Assembly (NCBI GenBank): GCA_026770585.1
Contig: MU646515.1
Span: forward strand, 150,570-162,641
Length of the DNA: 12,072 nt
Direction of reading: 5' to 3'
Origin: Baffinella frigidus
Taxonomy: Eukaryota > Cryptophyceae > Cryptomonadales > Baffinellaceae
Shown: piece after piece, positions 1 through 6,938 of the stretch
Layout: each line of letters starts with the position of its first letter
How positions within the stretch are numbered: position 1 is the stretch's first letter
The notes under the pieces: generated by a model
Database searches by the model: none
Told to the model about the DNA's origin: nothing
The model's input: the letters and a program-made list of their open reading frames with translations, nothing else
Program-made: the position numbers and the translations under genes

Positions 1-935
1 AGGAATCATGTGCACTCTACACGTCCCTGCTAGCCTCGGTCGACGAAAGCGCTGCGCGGGGTTCTCACGCGCGCGTCGCAACAGTGCCAGATTGCAGAGC
101 ACCACGGTGCCTGCACGCGCACAGCCACAAACCCTCACGGGCTGATCAAATCGAGGCAACACGGACGCCGGAATCCGGCGGCCTCAAAGGGAAATACGTC
201 ACACCAAATTTGACGATTTCTCAGGCTGTGAGGGTTTGTGGAGACAGAAGACGTCTTCATGTATTGAATCGCTCACGCCACCACGCTACTTACATTCACT
301 CACACCACCACCATCGGTCCCGCAGACGCGAGGGCTCTCACAGCGTCAACGCCCGAGTACACAGAAGTGACATCGAGCGCTCGAGGGAAGCGAAATCGGG
401 GATAGTCGAAGCTATGAAGCGCTCCCCAAATCCCACGTGCCGCACCGCGCCTGGGCGGGGCTTGTGAGCCGGCGGGGAATCCTGCGGCACATCGGGAAGC
501 TGTTCGAAGTCTCCGTCTCCTTGCGAGAGGAGCGCGTACTCCCGCGCCGCGTCTGCGTACTCCTCAGAAATCCCCGAGAGGTCGAGGGAGCGGCACGAGC
601 TGCGCCTGCTCTCTGCAGACGAGGTTCTGGAGGGTTCCATGTCCGCGGCCGTGCTGCAGTCTCGCAGGCGCTGTCGCATGCAGGCCCGCGCCTCCACGAC
701 TCGCTTTTTTTGCTCCGCGCTTTTTTGGAGGCGCAACATCGCCAACGGGGTAAGCTGCTTGAACGGGGAGGGGAAGGAGGCAGCGTGGTTGTGCTCTCCC
801 ATCTCATCGGACGTGAGATTCAGCGAATCGAATGATCTCTGGCTAGACGGAATCGAACGAGAGCTGCCCCTGCGAGCAATCTGTGCGGGCCCGCAGGACC
901 AGTGGCTGGGGACCTTCGCCATCGTGTTTGTGTAA
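1..935. repeat. Segmental duplication, copy A (pairs with 9345-10310)
   Basis: This segment matches 9345-10310 in direct orientation, about 9.35 kb away. Bases 1-154 align with 9345-9498 with no difference that I noticed. Copy A then lacks 31 bp present in copy B (9499-9529), and the alignment resumes at 155/9530. From about 155 to 540 there are only a handful of differences. From about 580 to 935 differences become frequent, and similarity stops near 935/10310. The left edge is not visible because the match already starts at window base 1. The copy holds the minus-strand gene 338-1069 and its 3' flank. Confidence 0.95.
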
Positions 936-1069
936 GGGGAGGTGGTTTGTGAGCCTTCTCCACTCACGGAAATAGCGGCGGCCTTCGTACAAACAAGAGG
1001 GAAAGTGATACACCCTTGGCACAAACCATTGCATGTATTTTTACTTGCAGGCGTGGCCATTATTAGCAT
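338..1069 (-). CDS. Unrecognised Ser/Arg-rich protein, duplicated gene copy A
   Basis: I do not recognise this 243-residue protein, and no catalytic motif, signal peptide or membrane segment is evident. It is hydrophilic and probably largely disordered. Visible parts are a Leu/Arg/Gln-rich stretch around residues 108-138 that could be helical (it contains EARACMRQRLRDC), a Ser/Arg stretch around 148-162 (RRSSCRS), an acidic helix-like stretch around 165-192 (EEYADAAREYALLSQ), and a C-terminal tail ending LLCTRALTL. Residues 161-243 differ from copy B at only three positions. Several differences between copies are synonymous in this frame but change the protein in the overlapping frames, for example the GDGD codons near 510-522, LAM near 735 and the TSD codons near 810. 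That is why I choose this frame. Similarity to copy B begins near residue 47, so residues 1-46 may be intronic or unrelated. Met50 is an alternative start, and an upstream exon is possible. Confidence 0.6.
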   Translation of the reverse strand: MLIMATPASKNTCNGLCQGCITFPLVCTKAAAISVSGEGSQTTSPYTNTMAKVPSHWSCGPAQIARRGSSRSIPSSQRSFDSLNLTSDEMGEHNHAASFPSPFKQLTPLAMLRLQKSAEQKKRVVEARACMRQRLRDCSTAADMEPSRTSSAESRRSSCRSLDLSGISEEYADAAREYALLSQGDGDFEQLPDVPQDSPPAHKPRPGAVRHVGFGERFIASTIPDFASLERSMSLLCTRALTL

Positions 1070-1105
1070 AGGTGTGTATTGATGACAGGATCATGTGTAA
1101 CGGAT

Positions 1106-1327
1106 CTAAACGACCGTCCTAGGACACGTCTCGAGTAGTCTCGAATCCAATTTTTCGGTATTTTGGGGGGCATATTCGAGGACGTGACCCGGGCCCCGAC
1201 AAGTCACGCTGTTCGCGCCTTTGGGACGTTGATGCCTCCTCTTGGCCCCAGTCGTGATGACACTTTGATCGAGAAACGTTGCAGCATGCTGACCGGTCGC
1301 GTAAAAGTTATCCAATAAATACACCAT
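1106..1327 (-). pseudogene. Possible PiggyBac-like DDE transposase remnant
   Basis: A short open frame of 73 residues begins MVYLLDNFYATGQHAATFLD, followed about 10 residues later by TTGAKRRHQRPKGAN. The order DNFY, then a leucine/alanine-rich helix, then TG followed by a basic RxxxRxKG stretch resembles the block around the second catalytic Asp of PiggyBac-type transposases (LDNFYTS, then TGTxRxNRKGLP). That comparison is from family knowledge, not a search. The frame has a stop 8 codons upstream of the Met and ends at TAG, so it is far shorter than a transposase of roughly 500-600 residues. No other matching piece is visible nearby. If the assignment is right, this is a decayed fragment. 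It could also be a chance frame. Confidence 0.35.
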
Positions 1328-1454
1328 AGAAAATCCCGATCCACTTTAATGGGGTCAAGGGAGTCGCTTGGCTCTCTAGATTTTTCCAGATTGGTGCTGT
1401 CACTCGAGAATCGATATGGACCTTTTTAAAACCTTCAGGGCAGCTCGATTTTAA

Positions 1455-1912
1455 ATGTGCGACTGTAAAAGGATTTTAAAGGGCTGTGTCGTTCAAGAAA
1501 AGAACATTCCAGAAGATATCAAAGAACTTACGTCTCTCAAAAGATTAGAAACAGTGTCTTTCTATGTGAAATCCTTGATCACGAACACCGATTTCAGGTA
1601 AGATTTAACAACCTCGTGTCTGCCTTAACGATTTCATTTGCATGGCTAAAAGGGGAGTCCTGTCGATTCGACAGGACTCTCCGAGCGAGTCTCCGTGACA
1701 AGTACAAATCTTAAAATCCCACATTTAAATAGGCCCCTCCACTGGGCCTCCAGCGTTCTCGTGTGGTGACATTGGAGCCATTTCCAGATGTTTTCCTTTT
1801 CAGGTCACGCGGAAGGTCACGGACCTGTAATCTTCGGGACGCTCCAGGTTGTAAAACCGTCCATCTATTCAGGTGGGGACGCAATGGCATCCATGAAATG
1901 CGTCCATTTTAA
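1455..1912 (+). CDS. Candidate two-exon gene with leucine-rich-repeat-like segment
   Basis: Proposed exon 1 is 1455-1597 and exon 2 is 1804-1912, with a 206-bp intron at 1598-1803. The ATG at 1455 directly follows an in-frame TAA. Exon 1 encodes about 48 residues including IPEDIKELTSLKRLETVSF, which fits the IPxxIxxLxxLxxL pattern of leucine-rich repeats. It runs into TTTCAG|GTAAGA, a good donor context. The acceptor is a T-rich tract ending TTTTCAG at 1803. Splicing keeps the frame open for about 35 more residues (Arg-rich at first, then GCKTVHLFRWGRNGIHEMRP) up to TAA at 1910-1912. The product of about 83 residues has only one repeat-like unit, so this is either a fragment of a decayed LRR gene, one pair of exons from a larger gene, or a coincidence. 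Without splicing the frame stops at the TAA inside the donor. Confidence 0.35.
1655..1679. repeat. 12-bp-arm perfect inverted repeat inside proposed intron
   Basis: GAGTCCTGTCGA at 1655-1666 is followed by one T and then by its exact reverse complement at 1668-1679. It lies within the proposed 1598-1803 intron. It could form a cruciform or RNA hairpin. No T-run follows, and no function is implied. Confidence 0.8.
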
Positions 1913-2133
1913 ATGGCGTTGCAGCCTGGAATGTGACCACCGATGAGACACAGGTGACCTGTCACGAACACGGCAGCTTCGTACGCGACTTCGTACGCGA
2001 CTCGTACGAAGCTTCGTATGGATACGAAGCTGGTGAGGTCATGGGCATACGGTCGTACGAAGCTTCGTACGAAGGTGAGGTCAAGGGGAGCTTGGTGAGG
2101 TCAAGGGGAGATGTGATGAGACCACTTTCCCAT

Positions 2134-2183
2134 GGTGAGGTCGTACGAAGCTTCGTACGACCGAAGCTTCGTACGACCTCACC
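2134..2183. repeat. Nested palindrome with 22-bp perfect arms
   Basis: Bases 2134-2155 and 2162-2183 are exact reverse complements around a 6-base centre. The arms start GGTGAGGTCGTACGAAG. Inside this lies a second, overlapping 24-bp perfect palindrome at 2139-2162, so two alternative foldings compete. This is part of the larger palindromic block. Confidence 0.9.
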
Positions 2184-2241
2184 TCGTGTACGAAGCTCGT
2201 ACGAAGCTTCGTACACCGGTACGACGCTTCGTACACCGGTA

Positions 2242-2287
2242 CTTCGTACGAGGCTCGTACGAAGCTTCGTACGAGCCTCGTACGAAG
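2242..2287. repeat. 46-bp perfect palindrome
   Basis: The sequence reads identically on both strands over 46 bases, centred between 2264 and 2265 on the AAGCTT core. The left arm begins CTTCGTACGAGGCTCGTACG. There is no spacer, so a cruciform would need no unpaired loop beyond the minimal turn. Perfect palindromes of this size tend to be unstable in cloning hosts and to stall replication, as general background knowledge. Confidence 0.92.
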
Positions 2288-2454
2288 CTTCGTATCCTGA
2301 TATCATGCGAAGCTTCATACGCGTATCTACGAGCTCGTACCATTGTATCCGGAGGCGAGCCATTTTTCCACCGAGGAGGGCACGTCGTAGACGACTCAGC
2401 ACCAGCATCAAAAGTCCGAACAACGCGAGAAAGTGACGCCGGGCTCAAGGGGTT

Positions 2455-2925
2455 GAGCGTTCAGGGTTTGGAGGTTAGGGTTTGGGGTTTGGGGTTTGGG
2501 GTTCAGGGTTCGTGGTTTAGAGTTCAGGGTTTGGGGTTGAGGGTTCAGGGTTGGGGGTTGAGGGTGTAGGGCTTGGGGTTTGGGTTTAGGGTTTGAGGTT
2601 GAGGGTTGAGGATTGAGGATTTAGAGTTTCGGCTTTCGGGTTTGAGGCTTAGGGTTTAGAGTTCTGGGTTTAGGGTTTAAGGGTCAGGGTTTAGGGGTTT
2701 GGGGTTCAGGGTGTGGGGTGTGGGGTTTGGGGTGTAGAGTTCAGGGTTTGGGGTTTAGGGTTTAGGGTTTGGGGTTTAGGGTTTAGGGTTTAGGGTTTAG
2801 GGTTTGGGGTTTGGGGTTTGGGGTTTAGGTTTTAGGGTTTGGGGTTTAGGGTTTAGGGTTTAGGGTTTAGGGTTTAGGGTTAAGGGTTAAGGGTTTAGGG
2901 TTCAGGGGGTTGAGGGTTGAGAAAA
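2455..2925 (+). repeat. Degenerate telomere-like array (TTTAGGG family), G-rich on plus strand
   Basis: About 470 bp of heptamers related to TTTAGGG, with many TTTGGGG, TTCAGGG, TTGAGGG and TGTGGGG variants. The left part is very degenerate. The right part (about 2755-2900) is nearly pure TTTAGGG. G-runs are on the plus strand. Frequent GGGG variants give G-quadruplex potential. It is interstitial, since ordinary sequence lies on both sides. Confidence 0.95.
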
Positions 2926-3373
2926 GATCAAGGTAATATAGTCAAGAAGAAAAAGATCTGGCGGGGATCTAGGGGAGAACGGAGGTGGGGCTCCACCTCC
3001 TTTCTCCTCGTTATCTAAATGGTGGCCCTCCCTTCTCAACAGGTCACCCCAAGAATATCTAAATGGTCTAAAGGGACACCCCACAGGGGGGGGGCAAAAC
3101 AAAGAAAACCGACGCCCAAAACACCACATCAGGTGAGGAACGAAGTGAAGCTGAGGGAACCGGGGCTGGTCGAGTAGAGAAAGATCTTTAAGCCATACAT
3201 GCATACATGCAGACGACTCAAAGGGCCCACAAGTCCCTTTGAAATGCCTCACCATCGGGCCTCTCCAGAAAGTCAAACCTGCGAAGAGGTGGAGGCATAA
3301 GTCTTGGAAGGTCAAATGTGGTATAACCATCGCGGAATAGCCACGGGGTAAATTCAACCAAATACAACCGGAT
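2926..3373. other. Interval without a supported gene
   Basis: This 450-bp interval has a minus-strand open frame of 151 codons (2902-3357), but its end reads into the telomere-like array, its composition is low-complexity near that end, and I recognise no motif, so I do not call it a gene. A short hairpin is visible at 2981-3000 (GGAGGTGG, loop GGCT, CCACCTCC). TATCTAAATGG occurs twice, near 3013 and 3055. Confidence 0.6.
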
Positions 3374-3456
3374 GGAGGAATCGGCTCCCTGAAGGAGCCG
3401 ACTCGAGCTGGACTGGCTAACTGATCTGAGGATCAGCTGAACAATCCGACTCCTCC
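3374..3456. other. Compact structured segment: outer stem enclosing two hairpins
   Basis: GGAGGA at 3374-3379 pairs with TCCTCC at 3451-3456. Inside are TCGGCTCC (3381-3388) pairing with GGAGCCGA (3394-3401) across a 5-base loop, and CTGATC (3421-3426) pairing with GATCAG (3431-3436) across TGAG. Together these give a three-way-junction fold of 83 bases. I checked it against tRNA and found no B-box-like T arm on either strand. It could be a structured RNA or a piece of a transposon end. Confidence 0.5.
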
Positions 3457-3478
3457 CTTTTCTGGAACCCAGGGGAAT

Positions 3479-3576
3479 GATAGGTCTATATCGATGAGGT
3501 CAAATTGTGTGGTTTGTTTGTTATTGATTACTGATTCATTTGTCAGTAATCAGTAACTCTTCATCGTGGACCTATC
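3479..3576. repeat. Nested inverted repeat (about 98 bp foldback)
   Basis: The outer arms are imperfect: 3479-3497 (GATAGGTCTATATCGATGA) against 3561-3576 (TCATCGTGGACCTATC). The inner arms are perfect: GATTACTGA at 3526-3534 against TCAGTAATC at 3543-3551. CAGTAATCAGTAATCAG recurs near 3730-3746, at the edge of the next telomere-like array. It could be a small MITE-like foldback. I see no clear target duplication. Confidence 0.55.
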
Positions 3577-3745
3577 AAACCTCTCCTTCTTCTTCGTCGT
3601 TTACTTCATCTGCGCAAATCTTCGGGGAGCATCCCTCGGAGACAGACTGAGCGGGGTATAACATGGACCGATCATAGTCTGGTAATGGCACGGGTTAGGC
3701 AATAACGGCGAAACCTCTTTAATAAATTCAGTAATCAGTAATCAG
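3577..3745. other. Interval with no recognised feature
   Basis: I see no long open frame, RNA gene or strong repeat here, apart from the short CAGTAATCAGTAATCAG sequence at its right edge, which echoes the foldback at 3526-3551. Confidence 0.5.
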
Positions 3746-4466
3746 GGTTCAGAGTTGAAGTTTCAGGGTTTGGGGTTCAGGGTTAGGGGTAGACAGTAGG
3801 GGGTTTAGGGGTTTAAGGGTTTAGAGTTTAGAGTTTAGGGTTTAGGGTTTAGGGTTTAGGGTTTAGGGGTTTGGGGATTGGGGTTTGGGGTTTGGGGTTT
3901 GGGGTTGAGGGTTTAGTTTTTAGGGGTTTAGGGTTTAGGGTTTAGGGTTTAGGGTTTAGGGGTTGGTGTTTAGGGTTTAGGGTTAAGGGTTTAGGGTTCA
4001 CAGTAGGTGGTTTAGGGTTTAGGGTTTAGGGTTTTAGGGGTTTGGTGTTTGGTGTTTGGGGTTTTGGTTTGTGGTTTTGGGTTTAGGGGTCAGGGTTTGA
4101 GGTCTAGGGCTTAGGGTTTAGGGTTTAGGTTTTTAGGGTTTAGGGTTTGGGGTTTAGGGTTTAGGGTTTGGGGTTTAGGGGTTAGGTGTTAGGTGTTAGG
4201 GGTTAGGGTTTAGGGTTTAGGGTTTAGTGTTTAGGGTTTAGGGTTTAGAGGGCTAGGGTTCAGGGTTTAGAGTTTAGGGTTTAAGGTTGAGTGTTTAGGG
4301 ACTAGGGTTTGGGGTTTAGAGTTCAGGGTTTAGGGTTTAGTATTTATGGTTTAGAGGGCTAGGGTTCAGGGTTTAGTTTTTAGGGCTTAGGGTTTAGGGT
4401 TCAGGGACTAGGGTTTAGTGTTCAGGGTTTAGGGTTTCAGGGTCTTGGGTTTACAGTACAGGGTTT
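3746..4466 (+). repeat. Degenerate telomere-like array, G-rich on plus strand
   Basis: About 720 bp of TTTAGGG-family heptamers, with stretches of exact TTTAGGG (for example near 3835-3865 and 3928-3960) broken by TTTGGGG, TTAGGTG, GGCTAGGGTTC and other variants. It runs up to the left terminus of the element at 4471. The G-rich strand orientation points towards that element. Confidence 0.95.
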
Positions 4467-4468
4467 AC

Positions 4469-4484
4469 TAGTGTGGCCGACGAG
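4469..4484. repeat. Left TIR plus TA of the 2.45-kb element
   Basis: TAGTGTGGCCGACGAG is the exact reverse complement of 6912-6927. The TA at 4469-4470 is counted as target-site duplication, leaving a 14-bp TIR. The match does not continue contiguously inward, but ACCCATCAG recurs in mirrored form shortly inside both ends. Confidence 0.85.
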
Positions 4485-4714
4485 AACCCATCAGCCAGTC
4501 TCATCACTACCAGTTTTTAGTTAAAACTGAAACTGGCTGGGGTGTGGGTACCAGTTTTTTAACCAGTTTTTAAGGTCAATTTCGTTTGTTTCAATCCACG
4601 AACTGGGCGCAAATGGCCGTACTTCAGTGAAATGTTGGCCATTTGTATCACGTTCAAATGCTCGGACTCTCCGTAGGACACACTCACCAACTTTGACCCC
4701 AGGTTTCATTCAAA

Positions 4715-4891
4715 AATTCACTCAGGACGACTCAGGATTCAGTGAGAACGACTCAGAATTCACTCAGGACGACTCAGGATTCCACCAGAGCGACTCAGGA
4801 TTCATTTAGGGTGACTCTGGACTCAATCAAGACGATGCCTGACTGTGTCAGAACGACGCAAGATTCAGTTGGAACGACCCAGGATTCAGCC
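4715..4891 (+). repeat. 21-bp tandem repeat array (forward)
   Basis: About eight units of consensus ATTCACTCAGGACGACTCAGG follow each other at a 21-bp spacing from 4716. The last three or four are more diverged. As 21 is a multiple of three, one frame reads a seven-residue repeat (TQDDSGF), which explains open frames such as 4627-4809. I do not take these as genes because no frame extends beyond the repeats. Confidence 0.9.
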
Positions 4892-4973
4892 GTGCAACAC
4901 AGAATTTCAGGGCCGAGGTGCAGGACTTGGCGTTTGGGAATCAGGGTGTCCGGTTGAGGGTTGGTGTCCTGCT

Positions 4974-5231
4974 ATCCTGAGGCCTGCTGACCAAATTCTG
5001 AGGCCTCCTGACTAAATCCTGAGACCTCCTGACCGAATCGTGAGACCTTCCGAGTGAACCCTGGGTCTTCTTTACCAAATCATGAGTCTATCTGACTGAA
5101 TCCTGAGTTATCCTGACAGAATCCTAAGTCATCCTGACTGAATCCTGAGTCATCCTGACGAAAATCCTGGGTCATCCTGCCTGAATCCTGAGTCTTTTTG
5201 ACCGAATCCTGAGTCATCGTGACTGAATCCC
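4974..5231 (-). repeat. 21-bp tandem repeat array (inverted)
   Basis: About twelve units of GAATCCTGAGTCATCCTGACT (one shown less its last base: GAATCCTGAGTCATCCTGAC) occur at about 21-bp spacing, with a few one-base length changes. The reverse complement contains GACTCAGGATTCAGTCAG, so this is the same satellite as 4715-4891 on the opposite strand. The two arrays face each other across about 80 bp and could pair as a large imperfect hairpin. Confidence 0.9.
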
Positions 5232-5257
5232 GAAGGTTTAGGGATTAAGGATTAGGG

Positions 5258-6000
5258 GTTTAATTGCGGAATACGACATAATCTGTACCGCTTCTTGAGG
5301 CTTTCAACGCTGCAGAAAAGGGTACGAGATATGATTTTTTAGGGATAAAAAGAAGCGTTACAGTAGCATGAATCAGGACATAATCAGACTCCGACAGATT
5401 CTTGTATGTTTCGAGATGAGATTAGCGATTAGGGATTGAGATTTGGGGTTTAAGGTTTGGGGTTTGGGGTTTGGGGTTTGGGGTTTAGGTTTTTGAGTTT
5501 AGGGTTTGGGGTTTAGGGTTCAGGGTTTAGGGAACAGGCTTTAGGCTTTAGAGGTTGGGACTTTAGAGGTTGGCGATTTGCGATCAAGCATAAGGCTTGA
5601 GGCGTTAGGGATCAGGTATCAGGGATCAGGGGCTAGGGGGTTGGGGTTTAAATTCGGAACAAAACAGAATCTCTCCCGCTTCGTAAGTCTGGCAACACCG
5701 AAGATAAGGGTAGATATGGTTTAGGGTTTGGGGTTTAAGGTTTAGGGTTTGGGGTTTGGGGTTTAGGGTTTGGGGTTTAGGGTTTAGAGTTTAGGGTTTA
5801 GGGTTCAGTGTTTAGTGTTTGGGGTTTAGTGTTTGGGGTTTAGGGTTAAGGGTTAAGGGTTTCGGTTTTAGGGTGTAAGGTTCAAGGTTTCAGCGATTAG
5901 CGATTAGCAATTAGGCATTAGGCTTTAGGCGTTAGGGATTAGAGATTAGAGATTGGGGATTAGGGATTAGGGCTTGAGGATCAGGGATTGGAGATTATTG
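5258..6000 (+). repeat. Two diverged tandem units of about 385 bp
   Basis: Unit 1 starts at 5258 and unit 2 at 5646. Each begins with a related segment of about 80 bp (5258-5337 and 5646-5724, sharing for example GTTTAA, CGGAA, CCGCTTC and AGGGTA followed by GATATG). Each continues into telomere-like heptamers and ends in a GCGATTAG/GGCTTTAGGCGTTAGGGAT-type tail (about 5568-5640 and 5892-6000). The shared order of parts indicates an old tandem duplication within the element. Confidence 0.65.
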
Positions 6001-6112
6001 TTGGGAGTTCAACTGTTTAGGGTTTAGGGTTTAGGGTTCAGGGTTCAGGGTTCAGGGTATAGCGGTTAGCGATTGTGGGTTTAGGGTTCAGGGTTCAGGG
6101 TGCAGGGTTAGG
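5425..6112 (+). repeat. Telomere-like tracts inside the transposon
   Basis: TTTAGGG/TTTGGGG-family heptamers occur at about 5440-5530, 5718-5890 and 6014-6112. Between them are GATTAGG-type variants (for example GCGATTAGCGATTAGCAATT near 5892). All are G-rich on the plus strand. The element thus carries telomere-like DNA as well as being flanked by it. Confidence 0.85.
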
Positions 6113-6327
6113 GACACGGATTCATGAGGGCGTCATCACCTAAAATCTCATCTAGATCCACGGTGGGCCCATGGGTTCTCCTAGGGGGGCTGGTTGTCTG
6201 AGAGCAGAACCACCTCGATTCCCATATAAAAATGCTAGAAAAGGGTATTAGTTTAATATTAATACATCCAATTTGCTAAATGTTCCTATCGGATGGCTGG
6301 GGCCAGTGATATCATGATATTCGCCCA
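6113..6327. other. Interval with no recognised feature
   Basis: This is unique-looking sequence between the last telomere-like tract and the tRNA-like segment. I see only short imperfect palindromes, such as GTATTAGTTTAATATTAATA near 6245 and GATATCATGATATT near 6308, and no supported gene. Confidence 0.5.
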
Positions 6328-6391
6328 GGGGCGTTGGTCCAATGGAATTGCGATTTTGCTTGAGGCGCGAGTTGGAATCTCGGTGTGGCCC
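6328..6391 (+). repeat. tRNA-like segment, possible SINE head or tRNA relic
   Basis: TGGTCCAATGG at 6335-6345 fits the RNA polymerase III A box. GTTGGAATC at 6371-6379 matches the B box with one mismatch. GGGGCGT (6328-6334) can pair imperfectly with GTGGCCC (6385-6391) as an acceptor stem, and GCGAG...CTCG around the B box makes a T-arm-like hairpin with a 7-base loop. The middle is several bases too short for a normal tRNA and no clear anticodon loop is seen, so a working tRNA is unlikely. The following sequence, up to about 6500, includes a 7-bp hairpin at 6462-6480 and could be a SINE body. Confidence 0.4.
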
Positions 6392-6638
6392 TGATGATGT
6401 TTGTTTGTGTCTAGTTGACTTCGAAGCGGACTTTTCGACTTGTTCTTCAAGGTCGATTTGTATGAGGGAGATGCCCTCATCGGGCCACCCCCCATACTAA
6501 TCGGAACGATTTAGAAAGCCCGAACAGCCGGTTGAATGTTGAATCCTGAGTCCCAAACCCCCGCACTTTTTGGGTGTACATGAAGGATCCTAGGAAAGTA
6601 AAACATTTTTTTTGTCTCCTTTGCACCATCAGATCCAG

Positions 6639-6784
6639 GATTCACCCAGAAAACTCAGGATTCAGCCAGAGAAACTCAGGATTCACTCAAAGAAAATCAG
6701 GATTCGCCCAGAAAGACTCAGGATCCACCCCGAAAAACAAAGGATTGACTCAGAGGGACTCAGGACTCACTCAGAGGGACTTGG
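6639..6784 (+). repeat. 21-bp tandem repeat array near right end of element
   Basis: Seven units of consensus GATTCACCCAGAAAGACTCA plus G begin at 6639 and then at 6659, 6680, 6701, 6722, 6743 and 6764. This is the same satellite family and strand as 4715-4891, but richer in A and G in the linker. One frame reads a seven-residue NSGFTQR repeat, which accounts for the open frame 6574-6885. Confidence 0.9.
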
Positions 6785-6911
6785 GAGATAATTTACTGGT
6801 ACCTTGTGCAGTCCAACACCCATTTCCAGCTAAAAACTGGTGTTTTCGACTAAAAACTGACAGTTTTATGGGTTGCCGATCTTAAAAACTGATGGGTCAC
6901 CTTCACCTTGA

Positions 6912-6927
6912 CTCGTCGGCCACACTA
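6912..6927. repeat. Right TIR plus TA of the 2.45-kb element
   Basis: CTCGTCGGCCACACTA is the exact reverse complement of 4469-4484. The TA at 6926-6927 is counted as target-site duplication. Confidence 0.85.
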
Positions 6928-6938
6928 AGACCCTCCAC

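Larger units (their letters stand above)
1978..2335. repeat. Palindromic satellite block built on GTACGAAGCTTC
   Basis: Roughly 360 bp is filled with variants of the self-complementary 12-mer GTACGAAGCTTC, often flanked by further palindromic bits such as TCGTACGA and GTACACCGGTAC. Between them are short linkers, including repeated GGTGAGGTCAAGGGGAG near 2073-2110. Because the unit is self-complementary, both strands translate to the same motif (SYEASYE, or RSFVRSF in another frame). That explains the long open frames on both strands here (for example 1933-2436 plus and 1962-2423 minus), which I do not regard as genes. The sequence is densely CpG-containing and has many overlapping HindIII and BsiWI-type sites. 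Confidence 0.9.
4471..6925. mobile_element. Non-autonomous DNA transposon with 14-bp TIRs and TA flanks
   Basis: The ends GTGTGGCCGACGAG (4471-4484) and CTCGTCGGCCACAC (6912-6925) are exact reverse complements. Each is directly flanked by TA (4469-4470 and 6926-6927), as expected for TA target-site duplication in the Tc1/mariner superfamily and related groups. Subterminal CAGTTTTTA occurs at 4511-4519 and 4564-4572, and its reverse complement TAAAAACTG at 6831-6839, 6851-6859 and 6883-6891. GGTACCAGT at 4547-4555 is mirrored by ACTGGTACC at 6795-6803. Such inverted subterminal motifs are typical transposase-binding sites. The 2.45-kb interior has no transposase frame, only 21-bp satellites, telomere-like arrays and a tRNA-like sequence. 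It would therefore need a transposase from elsewhere. The superfamily assignment rests on TA alone. Confidence 0.75.

Noticed and set aside
437-835. 132-codon plus-strand frame and the similar frame at 9813-10223, plus minus-strand frames 412-807 and 9788-10183
   Set aside because: Differences between the duplicate copies that are silent in the 338-1069/9714-10343 frame change residues in these frames, so they are shadows of the real frame.
1933-2569. Several overlapping 90-167-codon open frames on both strands with SYEASYE repeats
   Set aside because: They arise from the self-complementary 12-mer satellite, which reads the same on both strands. They have no unique domain sequence.
2455-2925. 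True chromosome end (functional telomere)
   Set aside because: The arrays are degenerate and flanked on both sides by other sequence, so they are interstitial telomere-like repeats.
2902-3357. 151-codon minus-strand open frame
   Set aside because: No recognised motif. Its end reads into telomere-like DNA, and a frame of this length is expected by chance somewhere in 12 kb of six-frame sequence.
3374-3456. tRNA gene
   Set aside because: Length and folding are suggestive, but there is no A or B box and no T-arm consensus on either strand.
4627-4957. Heptapeptide-repeat proteins from the 21-bp arrays (also 6574-6885)
   Set aside because: The frames exist only because the satellite period is a multiple of three. 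They do not extend into unique sequence.
4697-5231. CRISPR array, suggested by regular 21-bp repeats
   Set aside because: The repeats are directly tandem with no unique spacers, and the sequence is eukaryotic in character.
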